From Verticillium longisporum (taxonomy: Eukaryota > Ascomycota > Sordariomycetes > Glomerellales > Plectosphaerellaceae), in contig JAETXT010000001.1 in assembly GCA_019188255.1 (NCBI GenBank), positions 992,001 to 1,056,000 on the forward strand: 64,000 bases of DNA, in the 5' to 3' direction. Of this stretch, positions 35,338 to 45,560 are shown in pieces (position 1 is the first letter of the stretch; each line of letters starts with the position of its first letter). A program made the position numbers and the translations under genes. The notes beneath the pieces were generated by a model. That model made no database searches and was not told the DNA's origin. It was given only the letters and a program-made list of their open reading frames with translations.

Positions 35338-36300
35338 ATGAAGGAAACCCTCTCTGATCTGCCCGATTCTGCCCTGTATACGAAGCAAAAAATTTGCGAC
35401 AACACTTTAGACGACGCACAGCTGGAGACGCGATGTCCGCTTGACAATGGGCGACACGCTGACGCGCTCATGTCCACGCATTATCCCGCCGGCCAGCTTG
35501 ACCAACTCCCAGCAGAGCTTCTCATCCAGATCCTGCTTCAGATCGACATTCCCTCGCTGACTCACTTCCGTCTCGTCAACCGCCGAGCGATGGGGCTTGT
35601 CGACCCGATCCCTCAGTACGCCGCCCTTATCAAGCATTGCCCTAACATCATCCGCGCAATTATCAGCATCCAGGCAGATGGATTTGACTGCGGTACACTC
35701 TACAGAACTCTTAGCACATACAGGTGTTCCACGTGCAAGCGCTTCGGTGACCATCTCTATCTCGTCGATTGCCGCCAAGTGTGCTACTTCTGCTTCACCC
35801 AACGGCTGGAATACGTCCCACTCACAATTGGGCAAGCATCGATGCTGTTCACCCCCAACAGGATGCAGCAGCGCGAAGCCATCTCCGCCCGCCAACTATT
35901 ACAATCAGCGAACCCCCCAAGCGTCCTGAGCCTGCCCGGGCGGTACTGTACCGCCTGGGGTAGTGGTGGAGGCAATTTGGCGCGGAAGCGGCTTCAACTC
36001 TTTGATCGCCAGTCAGTTGTTCAGAGTCTGACGGGCTCTAGCGTTCCAAAGTTGGACAAAACCACCAGGGAACCGCGGCGATTCATGGCCATCATCACCG
36101 CGCCACATCTGCTCGATGCTGGTCGGCAGGCCGATTGGGGATATTTCTGTCTTGGCTGCAGGGAGGAAAAGGAGGAGAAAACGAATCATTTCAGGATCAA
36201 ATATATCAGAGAAGACATACTGGAGCACATTGCGAGGTATGGATCGGTTGAGGAGATGCCGAGGATCCCCGGTCGGTTCATGCACGTTAGTCAAACTTGA
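35338..36300 (+). CDS. F-box protein of a fungal expanded family
   Basis: The frame is open from 34933, but similarity to known layouts begins at the F-box (LDQLPAELLIQILLQIDIPS, then HFRLVNRRA), so the start is set at the ATG at 35338; 35470 (MSTHYP) is a reasonable alternative. Downstream comes a YRCSTCKRFGDHLYLVDCRQ segment with two C-x2-C pairs (CSTC, CYFC) and a late FCLGCREEKEEKTNHFR segment. This Cys arrangement marks a large fungal F-box family assumed to recruit substrates to SCF ubiquitin ligases. Targets are unknown. It lies in the accessory-looking stretch beside the duplicated Gfd2-like gene. Confidence 0.72.
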   Translation: MKETLSDLPDSALYTKQKICDNTLDDAQLETRCPLDNGRHADALMSTHYPAGQLDQLPAELLIQILLQIDIPSLTHFRLVNRRAMGLVDPIPQYAALIKHCPNIIRAIISIQADGFDCGTLYRTLSTYRCSTCKRFGDHLYLVDCRQVCYFCFTQRLEYVPLTIGQASMLFTPNRMQQREAISARQLLQSANPPSVLSLPGRYCTAWGSGGGNLARKRLQLFDRQSVVQSLTGSSVPKLDKTTREPRRFMAIITAPHLLDAGRQADWGYFCLGCREEKEEKTNHFRIKYIREDILEHIARYGSVEEMPRIPGRFMHVSQT

Positions 36301-37712
36301 CTGGGAACTAGCCACTTCACCCTGTGGGTGGGCATGTTTAAGCTTGTTGCTTCACCCTGTAGTGTACGTCGAGGTCCTTCTGGTAATCCCAACACAACGC
36401 CTCGACGCATCTGTCCAACCTAGAGTGGACAACCACTCTATCACATGGCGATCACACATCATCAGCGGTGCATCTCGTCCTTCCCCGGCTTTACCATGTG
36501 CTTGATGCACATATGTACCGAGTCGGAGAGGTCCACTTTCGTCACCGGGCTACATTTGATGTTTGTGTGTAACCATGCCTCGCACTGCTTGAACTCCTCT
36601 GGCTTCTTGCACCCACAGGTGTACTTGCGATAGGTTTGGATGCACCTGGTGACTGAGGTGCGGTATCTGGTCTAATCGTGACTTTGAAGGGTAAAACAGC
36701 TCAGGGTTGCGGTGAAGATTGCGTCTACGCCTAGACTTCGGGTCAGTATAATTTTATGCATCTCGAGAGCATAGCGAATAGCGGCCAGGAGCCGCTCGGC
36801 GGCGACGAAGTACAGCTCACCGATATGACCACACTGGAACAAAATAGTGAGGCAGAGCCAGTGGTGAAGAACAGGTGTATGGGGGACGTTGGCTGGGTAT
36901 TCCTTGCATTCGGAGGTAGCTGTCTGTCTGTTGTAGGTGTGACGCTCTTGTTCAAGTTGAGTGCAGTCTCCCCGATACTTATGCATCTTCCCGTTTCACA
37001 TTGTAAATAGCTTCCTTTCAACAAAACGCCCGGCTACCTGAAAGCTCTGTGATCCCGCTCACTTTCGCCAATGCAAGCGCGGCCGTTTATGGTCCGCTGT
37101 GCCCCGCATAGACAAAGTTTGATGTTCGTGTTGGCTATCATGTTAGCTATCATGTTGGCCGTCATGTTAGCCGTCCTTGCAGCCGTCCTGTTAGCCGTCC
37201 TGTAGCCATGATGTTAGCCATGGTGTTAGCCATGGTGTTAGCCATCGTATTAACCATCGTTTTGACCATCGGTTTGACCAAAGTGTTGGCCATGGTGTTG
37301 GCTTGACCATCGTGTTGGCCAGGTCTGGTTGCACTTTAGGAGATTGCATAAAGTACCTACCTAGGTACCTAACTGGCGTTGGCCGGGATATAGGAAGACA
37401 TGCTGATTGGCTGTCTGATTTGTAAAAGGTGTGCTGAGAGGGTGGCCCTTGGGAGGCTCGTACGTTTCAGGGGTCCCTTTTCCCTTCTTCAACGTCACAA
37501 TGCCTACGCCTGTCACACGCTCATCCCTTCTTCCAGCCCAGCGAATCTTCCAGTTCTCAACACCAAACAGCCAACATTGAAAAGCTCCTGACCGATCGGA
37601 ACAGCAAAACTGCACCGCCGTCTTAAGGTGCTAAGCTACACTGCCGCCATTTGCATTCAGGCCCTCTTTTGCCAATCAAGCAGTCGCCTCATTCTCAGTG
37701 CCGCTTTCCGCC
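36301..37712. other. Intergenic region with a 12-bp minisatellite
   Basis: No gene is recognised. The striking feature is the tandem array at about 37127-37323. A GGTACCT palindrome lies at 37352-37372. Confidence 0.6.
37127..37323 (+). repeat. Degenerate 12-bp minisatellite
   Basis: About sixteen head-to-tail copies of a 12-bp unit, mostly TGTTAGCCATCA-like, with GTC, GTG and ATC variants that change gradually along the array. One or two units have length changes. Multiples of three preserve a frame but no gene covers it. Confidence 0.88.
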
Positions 37713-38463
37713 ATGGCCGTTCCCAAGCCAAAGAAATACCAACGTCGGGCTTCTCGCTTGTCTCGTCGACGAAGAAGACATAGACGATAGCGATTATCGC
37801 TTTCTTGTCGACAGGCAACGCGTCAAATACGTAACCACAGCGCCAGGAACATTTCGCGGGGCCGAGGATTGCCGTACCTTCGAGCCCATCCTGCTTAGCC
37901 AGCTCCTTCCACCCTTTCCAATCGGGACTTGGAACAAAGGCCATGTGGCTAAAGATCCGAAAACAGGCGAAGTTATCTTCGCCAGGGCGGATACAGCGCA
38001 CCTTGCCGGGGTAGAGAACCTCTGGCATCCCGTGAAGCTGAACGAGTTGGACTTTACGCAGCAAGACCGAGTGAGGCAGCGAGTTCACATTTCAACGCAT
38101 CCCAAACTTAACGACGGCAAACCTGTGCTTATAAAACCTGCCGTTTGGCCGTGGGAAATCCCCTCCATCGAGGTTGAGACGACTGCCTACCAATGGATCA
38201 ATGACAGCCGTATTGGCCCAAAGTTCTTCGGTCATCTCACCGAGGCCAAAGACGGGCGCGTGATTGGTTTCGCCGTGAAGTGGTTGCAAGGCGCAAGAGC
38301 CGCGGGGCCAGGAGACATCGAGAGCTGCAAGAAGACTTTGGCGCGATTGCATCAGCTTGAAATCAAGTCTGGGGATGTCAACAAACACAACTTTCTCGTA
38401 CGAGATGGGCACGACGTTGTTTTGGTAGACTTTGAGACGGCGAGGCGCAACTGTTCGTCCTAG
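37713..38463 (+). CDS. Kinase-like (APH/Rio-type fold) protein, frame and stop defects
   Basis: The C-terminal half carries a kinase-like core: TAYQWIN, IGPKFFGHLTE, LARLHQLEIKSGDVNKHNFLV and VLVDFETARRN, corresponding to a catalytic loop (with Ser in place of the usual His before GD) and a DFE in place of DFG. This family of small fungal kinase-like proteins is often mislabelled alpha-galactosidase in databases. The natural start is the ATG at 37713 (MAVPKPK), but the frame from there fails after about ten codons; the frame reading VGLLACLVDEEDIDDSDYRFLVD joins if one A is removed from the AAA at 37733. The TAG at 38461-38463 is followed in frame by a further 28 codons ending at 38550 that resemble the family C-terminus (ELEDEMSALENSLEDRSCRGG), so the annotated stop may be premature. 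Confidence 0.65.
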
Positions 38464-38550
38464 GAGCTCGAAGATGAGATGAGCGCGCTAGAGAACAGCC
38501 TTGAGGATAGAAGTTGCCGGGGCGGAGTAGAATCAGTTCATGGGCAATAG

Positions 38551-39262
38551 GCCCGTAATTTGAGGGCTATCTTGTCTGCTTGGCCACCGTGAATTTTATT
38601 CTCTTGACTGAGCGCCTTGACAGCGTCAGGTTGAACACTGCCGCTCGAGTGCAGAACCATGGCACGGTTGATAATGAAAGGAATTAGAGACCAAGTCACT
38701 AAGGGCTTGTGAGGAGGCCAGCCCGAGGAAGCGTATTGCGGTCGCCGAAGGTTCGGCAATGAGTAAGAACTTGAGCACCCTTGAAAACACAGCTGGGTTA
38801 CCTACGATTCAGGAGAGATAAGTTGGCGTCTCAGAATGTACAAATACCAACTGCAGGCGCTCGGCAAGGAGACGACCACATAAGCCTGGTTCGGGCCCTT
38901 AGCCCTCTTAGAAGCGGAAGGGTCGCAGTGGAAGTGACTACAGCAAAGAGCGCAGCAACACACATATGAAGTATTCGTCATCCTGGCAGGCAGATTGCGA
39001 ATATCTACTGGCCTTCTAGTGGCGAGGCCGGTGAGACGCTGATTCGCTGCTGCATGAATGTCTCCCCAGATAGGAAACAACTTGTTTCCCTTTTAGGAAA
39101 CATCTCGTTGCCCCTTTTGGCCATCACCAAGGCCACAGCCGACGAGCTTTGCCTAACTATTACAAATGCTCATTTGATCTCATCGAAGACGTGCATATAA
39201 AGGTCGAGCTTCTCTCGGAGTTGTGATTTGAATTTGCCGCTAATAATCAAGCATCGACAGTA
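38551..39262. other. Intergenic region, promoter of the Old Yellow Enzyme gene
   Basis: No gene seen. A TATAAA lies at about 39196 just before the OYE leader. Confidence 0.5.
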
Positions 39263-39271
39263 TTGTTCATC

Positions 39272-40378
39272 ATGTCTCATTCAAATCTTTTCAAGCCTCT
39301 CAAGATTGGCAATGTTGAAGTCAAGCATCGCATCGGCATGGCTCCCCTCACGCGATTTCGAGCGACTGACGCCCGGATTCCCACGCCAATGATGAAGGAG
39401 TACTATAGCCAACGAGCCTCTGTACCAGGAACCTTTATTATTACCGAAGGGACGTTTGTCTCAGCCAACTGCGGAGGCTTCAACAATGCCCCGGGCATCT
39501 GGCACGAGGACCAGATTGCCGCGTGGAGAGAAATCACCGACGAGGTCCACCGCAAAGAAAGTTTCATCTTTTGTCAGCTCTTTGCCATGGGCCGCGCTGC
39601 GGTGGCCGAGGTGGCTGAGGCTGAGGGCTTCCCAATTGTTGCGCCCAGCGCCATCGCCTTTGATGATAGCGCAGTCGTACCGAGGGCCATGACTATCGAG
39701 GAGATCAAGCAAACCGTTCTTGACTTTGCACAAGCTGCAAGGAACGCGGTGCGCGCGGGTTTCGATGGCGTTGAGATCCACGGAGCGAACGGCTACCTGC
39801 TCGACCAATTCGTTCAAGACGTTAGTAACAAGCGCGACGATGCGTACGGCGGCAGCATTGAGAATAGAAGCCGCATTGTCGACGAAATCATTCAAGCTAT
39901 TAACCAAGCTATCGGAAAAGAGCGTGTCGGACTACGCTTGAGTCCTTGGAGTACCTTTCAAGGCATGCGGATGGAGAATCCGATCCCGCAGTTCACGGAC
40001 GTTATTCGCAAGGCAACTGAAGCAGACATAGCTTATCTCCATGTTGTGGAGGCTCGTATATCAGGAAGCGTCGACGCGGAACACGGTGACGACGACCAGT
40101 CTGACTTGATTTTCCGTCTCTGGAAAGGGCCGCTGCTCATTGCAGGAGGCTACACGGCCCAAGAAGCTCGGAAACTCGTAGACGAGAAGTACCCTGGCAA
40201 GGACATCGTGGTGATCTTCGGACGCTACTTCATTTCGAATCCAGACCTTGTGTTTAGAATCTCAAAGAACCTCGCTTTGGACCTGTACAACAGAGAGACG
40301 TTCTACACCAACAAATCGGCGGTTGGGTATCTAGACTACCCCTTCAGCAAGGAGTATATGGCAGCTAGCATAGCTTGA
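39272..40378 (+). CDS. Old Yellow Enzyme family NADH:flavin oxidoreductase
   Basis: A single 368-residue frame begins MSHSNLFKPLKIGN; an upstream ATG at 39263 would add three residues. The FMN-binding TIM barrel of the OYE family is clear: MAPLTRFRA near the N-terminus, the substrate-binding pair in EIHGANGYLLDQF, SNKRDDAYGGSIENRSRIVDEI, and the phosphate-binding LIAGGYTAQEA and VVIFGRYFISNPDL segments. These enzymes reduce activated carbon-carbon double bonds with NADPH. The conserved catalytic Tyr that usually sits after the YGG loop region cannot be assigned with certainty by eye. The gene has no intron and stands alone between two gene-free stretches, so no pathway is suggested by context. 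Confidence 0.92.
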   Translation: MSHSNLFKPLKIGNVEVKHRIGMAPLTRFRATDARIPTPMMKEYYSQRASVPGTFIITEGTFVSANCGGFNNAPGIWHEDQIAAWREITDEVHRKESFIFCQLFAMGRAAVAEVAEAEGFPIVAPSAIAFDDSAVVPRAMTIEEIKQTVLDFAQAARNAVRAGFDGVEIHGANGYLLDQFVQDVSNKRDDAYGGSIENRSRIVDEIIQAINQAIGKERVGLRLSPWSTFQGMRMENPIPQFTDVIRKATEADIAYLHVVEARISGSVDAEHGDDDQSDLIFRLWKGPLLIAGGYTAQEARKLVDEKYPGKDIVVIFGRYFISNPDLVFRISKNLALDLYNRETFYTNKSAVGYLDYPFSKEYMAASIA

Positions 40379-41684
40379 GTTTCTTGTTCGACTGAGTTTT
40401 CTGTGTGGATTTGCTTCATATAAATAGGACCTGCGAGCTTTATTATCGTCCTGGATACAGTGTTATCACCTTGAACTACCTTTCGTTATTAAAATAAGTA
40501 CAAGCTCAGCGAGGATGCAGGATGCTTCATGCGTGCGCGAAGGCGCTGCGACGAGAAGTCGTGGCGCCTGGGGAAGCACCAGACGATGCACTCGAATCCC
40601 TGTGTGCCGACGCCTGCCATAAATGCCAGCTTCCAAGTTCATCCTAGAGCCTGCGGCAATTCCCCTCCCCGCCGTAAAGTCTCCTGTGCCGCAAGGCCAA
40701 GGAGCCGTGTGGCCCCCTGTCACCGTCTCGGCACTCGCATGAGGGCCAGAGGGAAAGAGGCAATTCGTCGCGCGCACTGGCAAGCAGAAAGGAGCGTCAA
40801 AATATGCTCTTTCACCCGGTCACCGGACATGGGACATTGCTTGTCGCCTGCCTCTTCTGGAAAGCCGCCAAGCCGCCAAGAGTCTGTGGACACTTGCAGA
40901 TCGGGGGTGGCACTGCGACTGGATGTTGGCGTTGTGCTGTACAAGGTCATGTACTCTATCTCAATGTTGTTGTGCTCGGGACACGTCTCGGCCAAAGCAG
41001 AACCTTGTTGGCCTGCCGTGCATGCTATGCAGGTGCAGATATCGTGAGCCTACTCGCACCATCCCAGAGAAGACGTCCTGGCTTCATTGGCTGTTCAAGG
41101 TTGCACAGTCTGAGACGCAACCTGTGATTTCCCGCCGATCCTACCTTCAACAGGGCCCGCGACGGACCGAACCCTTGTCTATCGCGGTGGGCGCGCGTTG
41201 CAATGTAGCATGTGCAATCCTTTCTCTCGTCGACAGACACACCCTTGGAGGTCTCCAGCCAGCCTGGTAGCCTGGGAAGAGTGCGGGGAAGCTCTGATTG
41301 CTGTGTCTGTTGAGTTGAGCCAGTTCCGTGCGGAGGTGCATATGTCGAGATAACCTCGCTTGGCCTCCTGTTGAGCTTCCCCTTCCAGGACGCCAAGACG
41401 CCCGAATGCGACCATGATCATCTGCTGCGGCTAGAACGATGTCATGGTTTCCTCCGCTGCGAAGAGCAGATTCTGGAGCCAAGCATGTCCACAGGGCACG
41501 GTTGGTACGACAATCGTTCGGAATGAAAGCTGGTCTTCCAAAAGTAGAAAAGCAGACACAACCCCCCTACATTTTGCTGGCTTCTGGGTATGTCTCGCGT
41601 AACGTCTTTCCAGTCTGCGCTGGAATCTACACAAGCCTACTCCAGACGTCAATATAAGCTGGTTCAAGACATCGTCATCTCACC
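40379..41684. other. Gene-free interval
   Basis: 1.3 kb between the OYE and PTR2 genes. Overlapping open frames on both strands have no recognisable content. No repeat or RNA gene recognised. Confidence 0.5.
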
Positions 41685-43633
41685 ATGTCGACCGCCGCGG
41701 AGCTTGACCTCGTGGAGGCTGCTCGCGCCGACTACCCGGCCATCGAGAAGGGCATGAACACCGATAAGAAGCCCGGTTATAAGGGCGAGGGAGACCTAGG
41801 ACATGCTGTGTCTTCAACGACAGAGTCGCTCCGTGGACCTAACGGCGAAGTGTATCCTACTGATGAGGAGCTCGAGACGTTGCGCCGTGTCCACGGCAAG
41901 GTCAGCTGGCTCATATACTCCATTGGTATCGTTGAGATGGTTGAGAGGTTTGCCTACTACGGCACCACCGCTGTCTGTGAGTTGATAAGACGCACACCCA
42001 CATCTAGAGAGCGGGATCCAGCTGATACTCCATAACACAGTCGTCAACTTCATCAGCTACCCTCTACCCGAAGGCTCTACCACAGGTGCTGCGGGTACCG
42101 ATGGCCAGGCTGGCGCCCTCGGCATGGGACAGCAGGTTTCCACGGCTGTGACTCTATTCAACTCATTCTGGTCCTATTTCATGCCCCTCGTCGGTACGTA
42201 AATCCTCCTTCTTGTGCGACAACTTTGCTGACGACTATTCTCTTTCAGGCGGCTACTTGGCCGACACGTATTGGGGCCGCTTCTTGACGATCCAGTATGC
42301 CATTGTCATTGCCACCATAGGGCACATTATCATCATTGTTGCTTCGGTGCCTTCTGTGATCCAGAATGCCGGCGGCTCACTAGGATGCTTCATCGTCGGT
42401 CTCCTCTTCTTCGGCACCGGAGTCGGCTGGTTCAAGGCCAATATCTCGCCCCTCATTGCCGAACAGTACGAGATGACGCAGCCACGCATGACGGTTGAGA
42501 CACTGAAGTCGGGCGAGCGTGTCATTGTCGACCCCGTCATGACCATTTCACGAGTCTACATGCGCTACTATTTCCTCGTCAACGTCGGCGCCCTCGTGGG
42601 TCAGATCTCCATGGTTTACGCCGAAAAGTACGTCGGCTTTTGGCTGTCTTTCCTGCTGCCCACCGTCCTCTTCCTCTTGTGTCCCATCATCATGGTCCTC
42701 TGTCGCAACAAGTACGCCAAGCGTCCACCGACGGGATCGGTTCTCGGCAAGTCATTCCGTCTTGTGATCTACGGCATCAAGCGCAACGGCTTCCGTTCGA
42801 TGAGCAAGAAGCATTTCTGGGAGCAGATTCGCCCGAGCCAGGTCCACGACAAGCCGAGCTGGATGACATTCGACGACGCCTGGGTTGACGAGGTACGCCG
42901 TGGATTCATGGCGTGCTCCGTGTTCCTCTGGTTCCCCATCTTCTGGCTGGCCTACGGCCAAATGTCCAACAATCTCATCAACCAGGCGGCCACGATGCGC
43001 CTCAATGGCCTCCCCAACGACATCATCACCAACCTCAACCCCTTCTCGCTTCTGATCCTGATTCCCATCTGCGACAAGTTCCTCTACCCAGCCATCGCCC
43101 GCGCCGGTCTTCGATTCACGCCCATCAAGAAGATCGCCCTCGGTTTCGCCAGCGCCACCCTCTCCATGGCCGTCGCCGCCATCATCCAGCACTTTATCTA
43201 CCAGCGCGCCCCCTGCGGGACCTACGCCAGCGACCGCGACTGCATCGAAGAGAACGGCGTGCCCAACATGAGCGTCTGGATCCAGACGCCCTGCTACATC
43301 CTCATCGCGCTGTCCGAGGTCCTCGCCTCCATCACGGGCCTCGAGTACGCCTTCACCAAGGCGCCGCGCAACATGCGCGGCCTCGTCACCGGCGTCTTCT
43401 GGTCCGTCCTCGCCATCTCGTCGGCCCTCGCCCAGGCCTTTGTCGGCCTCGCCACCGATCCCCTGCTCGTCTGGCTCTACACGACGATTGCCTGCATCAG
43501 CGGAGCCGGTGGCCTCGGCTTCTGGCTCGCGTTCCGGAAGCTCGACGGCGAGGAGGATGCGCTCAATGCGCTGCCTGAGAGTACGTACAAGGGCCGCGGT
43601 CCGGAGGCTGAGTTGGAGAGCAAGGCTGTCTAA
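41685..43633 (+). CDS. PTR2: PTR2-type proton-coupled peptide transporter
   Basis: Three exons (41685-41976, 42041-42193, 42249-43633) with introns of 64 and 55 nt encode 609 residues. The POT-family signatures are present: an N-terminal IVEMVERFAYYGTTAV helix containing the proton-coupling E-x-x-E-R-F motif, GGYLADTYWGRFLTI, and KANISPLIAEQY. About twelve transmembrane helices alternate with a cytoplasmic loop rich in Arg and Lys after helix 6 (KRNGFRSMSKKHFWEQIRPSQ). The protein takes up di- and tripeptides across the plasma membrane. The C-terminus is acidic (EEDALNALPES), as in yeast Ptr2. All conserved helices are intact. Confidence 0.95.
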
Positions 43634-44648
43634 CATGTTGGCGGTGGAGGTCGAGACTTGCGGCAGGGTGAACGAAAGAACTAGTCTTCAAATGCGAAAA
43701 CATTCGGAATATCTAGGATTATAGCATTTTGAAGTAGAGGGCTGCAAGTATGAAGATTCTGTCGATCATTGTGACCGCTTGCCTTTGATTCATGGTGATC
43801 GTAAGACCATGGCGTGGAATGAGCGGTGCGGTATGCCCCCATCTACAGGCCGTAGTTCGGTCGAGCTGGAGCATCTTCCCTGCCGTTTATCAAAGTGCAC
43901 AAGACTGCCTCGGTGCTGGATGAGGCATGCTTCTCAGTTTATTGGACACATGTCTATCATACTCATCGGCGGTGGCCGTGTGTCGGGCCCGGCATATCCG
44001 GCAGAGTGGGCCTCTTCCGGGTTGAGCCCGGCATGCCTCCGAAGCTTTCGGGCGACACCGCCGGGGATGCAGGCGACAGAGGTGTGTTTCTGAGGAGCTG
44101 CAGCTCACGGCACGAAGTCGAAACCGATATGTCAATCGACTGATTGGTGCATAAAAAGATTTGAAAATAAGCTGCCTGACAAAGTGATGCCTCGATGTGC
44201 TGGGTTGCTCGGGCACCCGAGAAAACACGCTGGCACCAGACAAGCAAAGAGAGAGTAATCATTGTACGCATGTTTATAAGTCCCCATGTTTCATTCAGCC
44301 ATGGGTTTGTTCATTTGAATCACCAAGGAGCGTTTCCCCCGGCCAGCGCAAGGTTCAGCGTTGAGAGACATGCGCTGGTGATTCATGACGAAGCCACGCG
44401 TCATTGATCCGCTCGCCACCGATTGCACTCGATGTCCTCGTCTGAAGGAACAGCACGGCACGAGCAAACGAACAGCTCTAAGCCCGTCCATAAAGCGCCA
44501 CGGGCCATGTAGCCTGTCAAGACCTCTGCTTCGCATGCTTCGCCCTCAATCCCGATCCCTCACCCTAACCTAACCCCTTCACTCACCAGCCGCCCGCCTC
44601 TTCCTTGTCTGAGCCCCCAGCAGGCCGACAACCGCCCAAACAGCCAAC
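43634..44648. other. Intergenic region, no gene seen
   Basis: One kilobase holding the PTR2 3' region and the promoter of the GFA-domain gene. A pyrimidine-rich CCCTAACC stretch precedes that gene. Confidence 0.5.
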
Positions 44649-45282
44649 ATGCCCTCAACACGCTCCGAAGACTGGAAGTCCAACCCGCCCTACGCCCGCC
44701 CGCAAGACGAGCCCTTCACCAACACGCTCCGCGGCTCCTGCCACTGCGGCCAGGTCGTCTACCACCTGTCCCGCGACCGGCCCCTCGCGTCCAAGTACTG
44801 CCACTGCACCGACTGCCAGACGCTCCACGGCGCGCCCTTCCAGTGGGCCGCCATCTTCGAGAAGCACCACGTCGCCTTCGACCGCGGCGTCGAGGGCCTC
44901 GCCTTTTACAGCGCCGCCGACAAGGAGCCCGCCCACGGCCTGCCGTGCAAGGTCAGCTGCGCGCGCTGCGGCAGCCGCATTATGGACGAGGGGCGGAACA
45001 TGGTGCTGCTGTTCCCGGCGCTCGTGGAGTTTGAGGGGGACGAGGAGGTCAAGGCCAATTTTGCGCCGGAGTGAGTTTCTTCTCGTTCTTATTTTCTTGC
45101 ATTCGGTTTTTTTTTATTCTCTCTTGCGGGAGCTCGTAGTTCATTCTCTCTTCTGGGCCATCGACTGACGAACAACCAGGATGCACATATTCTACACGAG
45201 GCGGGTGGTGGATATCACGGACGGGAAGCCGAAATGGGCAGGACTCAATGACAAGAGCGAGCTCGTTGGAGAGACGCGCTGA
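44649..45282 (+). CDS. GFA (CENP-V) domain protein
   Basis: Two exons (44649-45070, 45180-45282) separated by a 109-nt intron encode 174 residues. The zinc-binding GFA fold is shown by GSCHCGQVVYHL, KYCHCTDCQTLHG and VSCARCGSRIMDEG, with the expected Cys pairs coordinating two zinc ions. The domain is named for the glutathione-dependent formaldehyde-activating enzyme, but most fungal members have unassigned activity. The second exon adds a short conserved tail beginning MHIFYTRRVVDITDGKPKW. Model complete with no defects. It converges on the ferric reductase gene. Confidence 0.9.
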
Positions 45283-45560
45283 TGCGTTTGACGAGCTTTG
45301 AAGAGAAGTCGGGGCTGTCACTTTCACGATTGAATGACACGGCAATAATGGGGATATCACTACAGGAAGCTGAGCGCAAGGGAGTGCAAAAACAAGGCTG
45401 TGGATGTGGCCGTGTATCTTCATGATCTAATGATATCTTTCCAAACGCCTCCCAAGTGTCCATGCGATGCCATGCTCGCTGATGCGTGTGTCGTATCGTG
45501 CTCGCCAATGTATATGCCGCAACGCCATGCCCAAATATGAATCCAAAAAAAAAAGAACGC

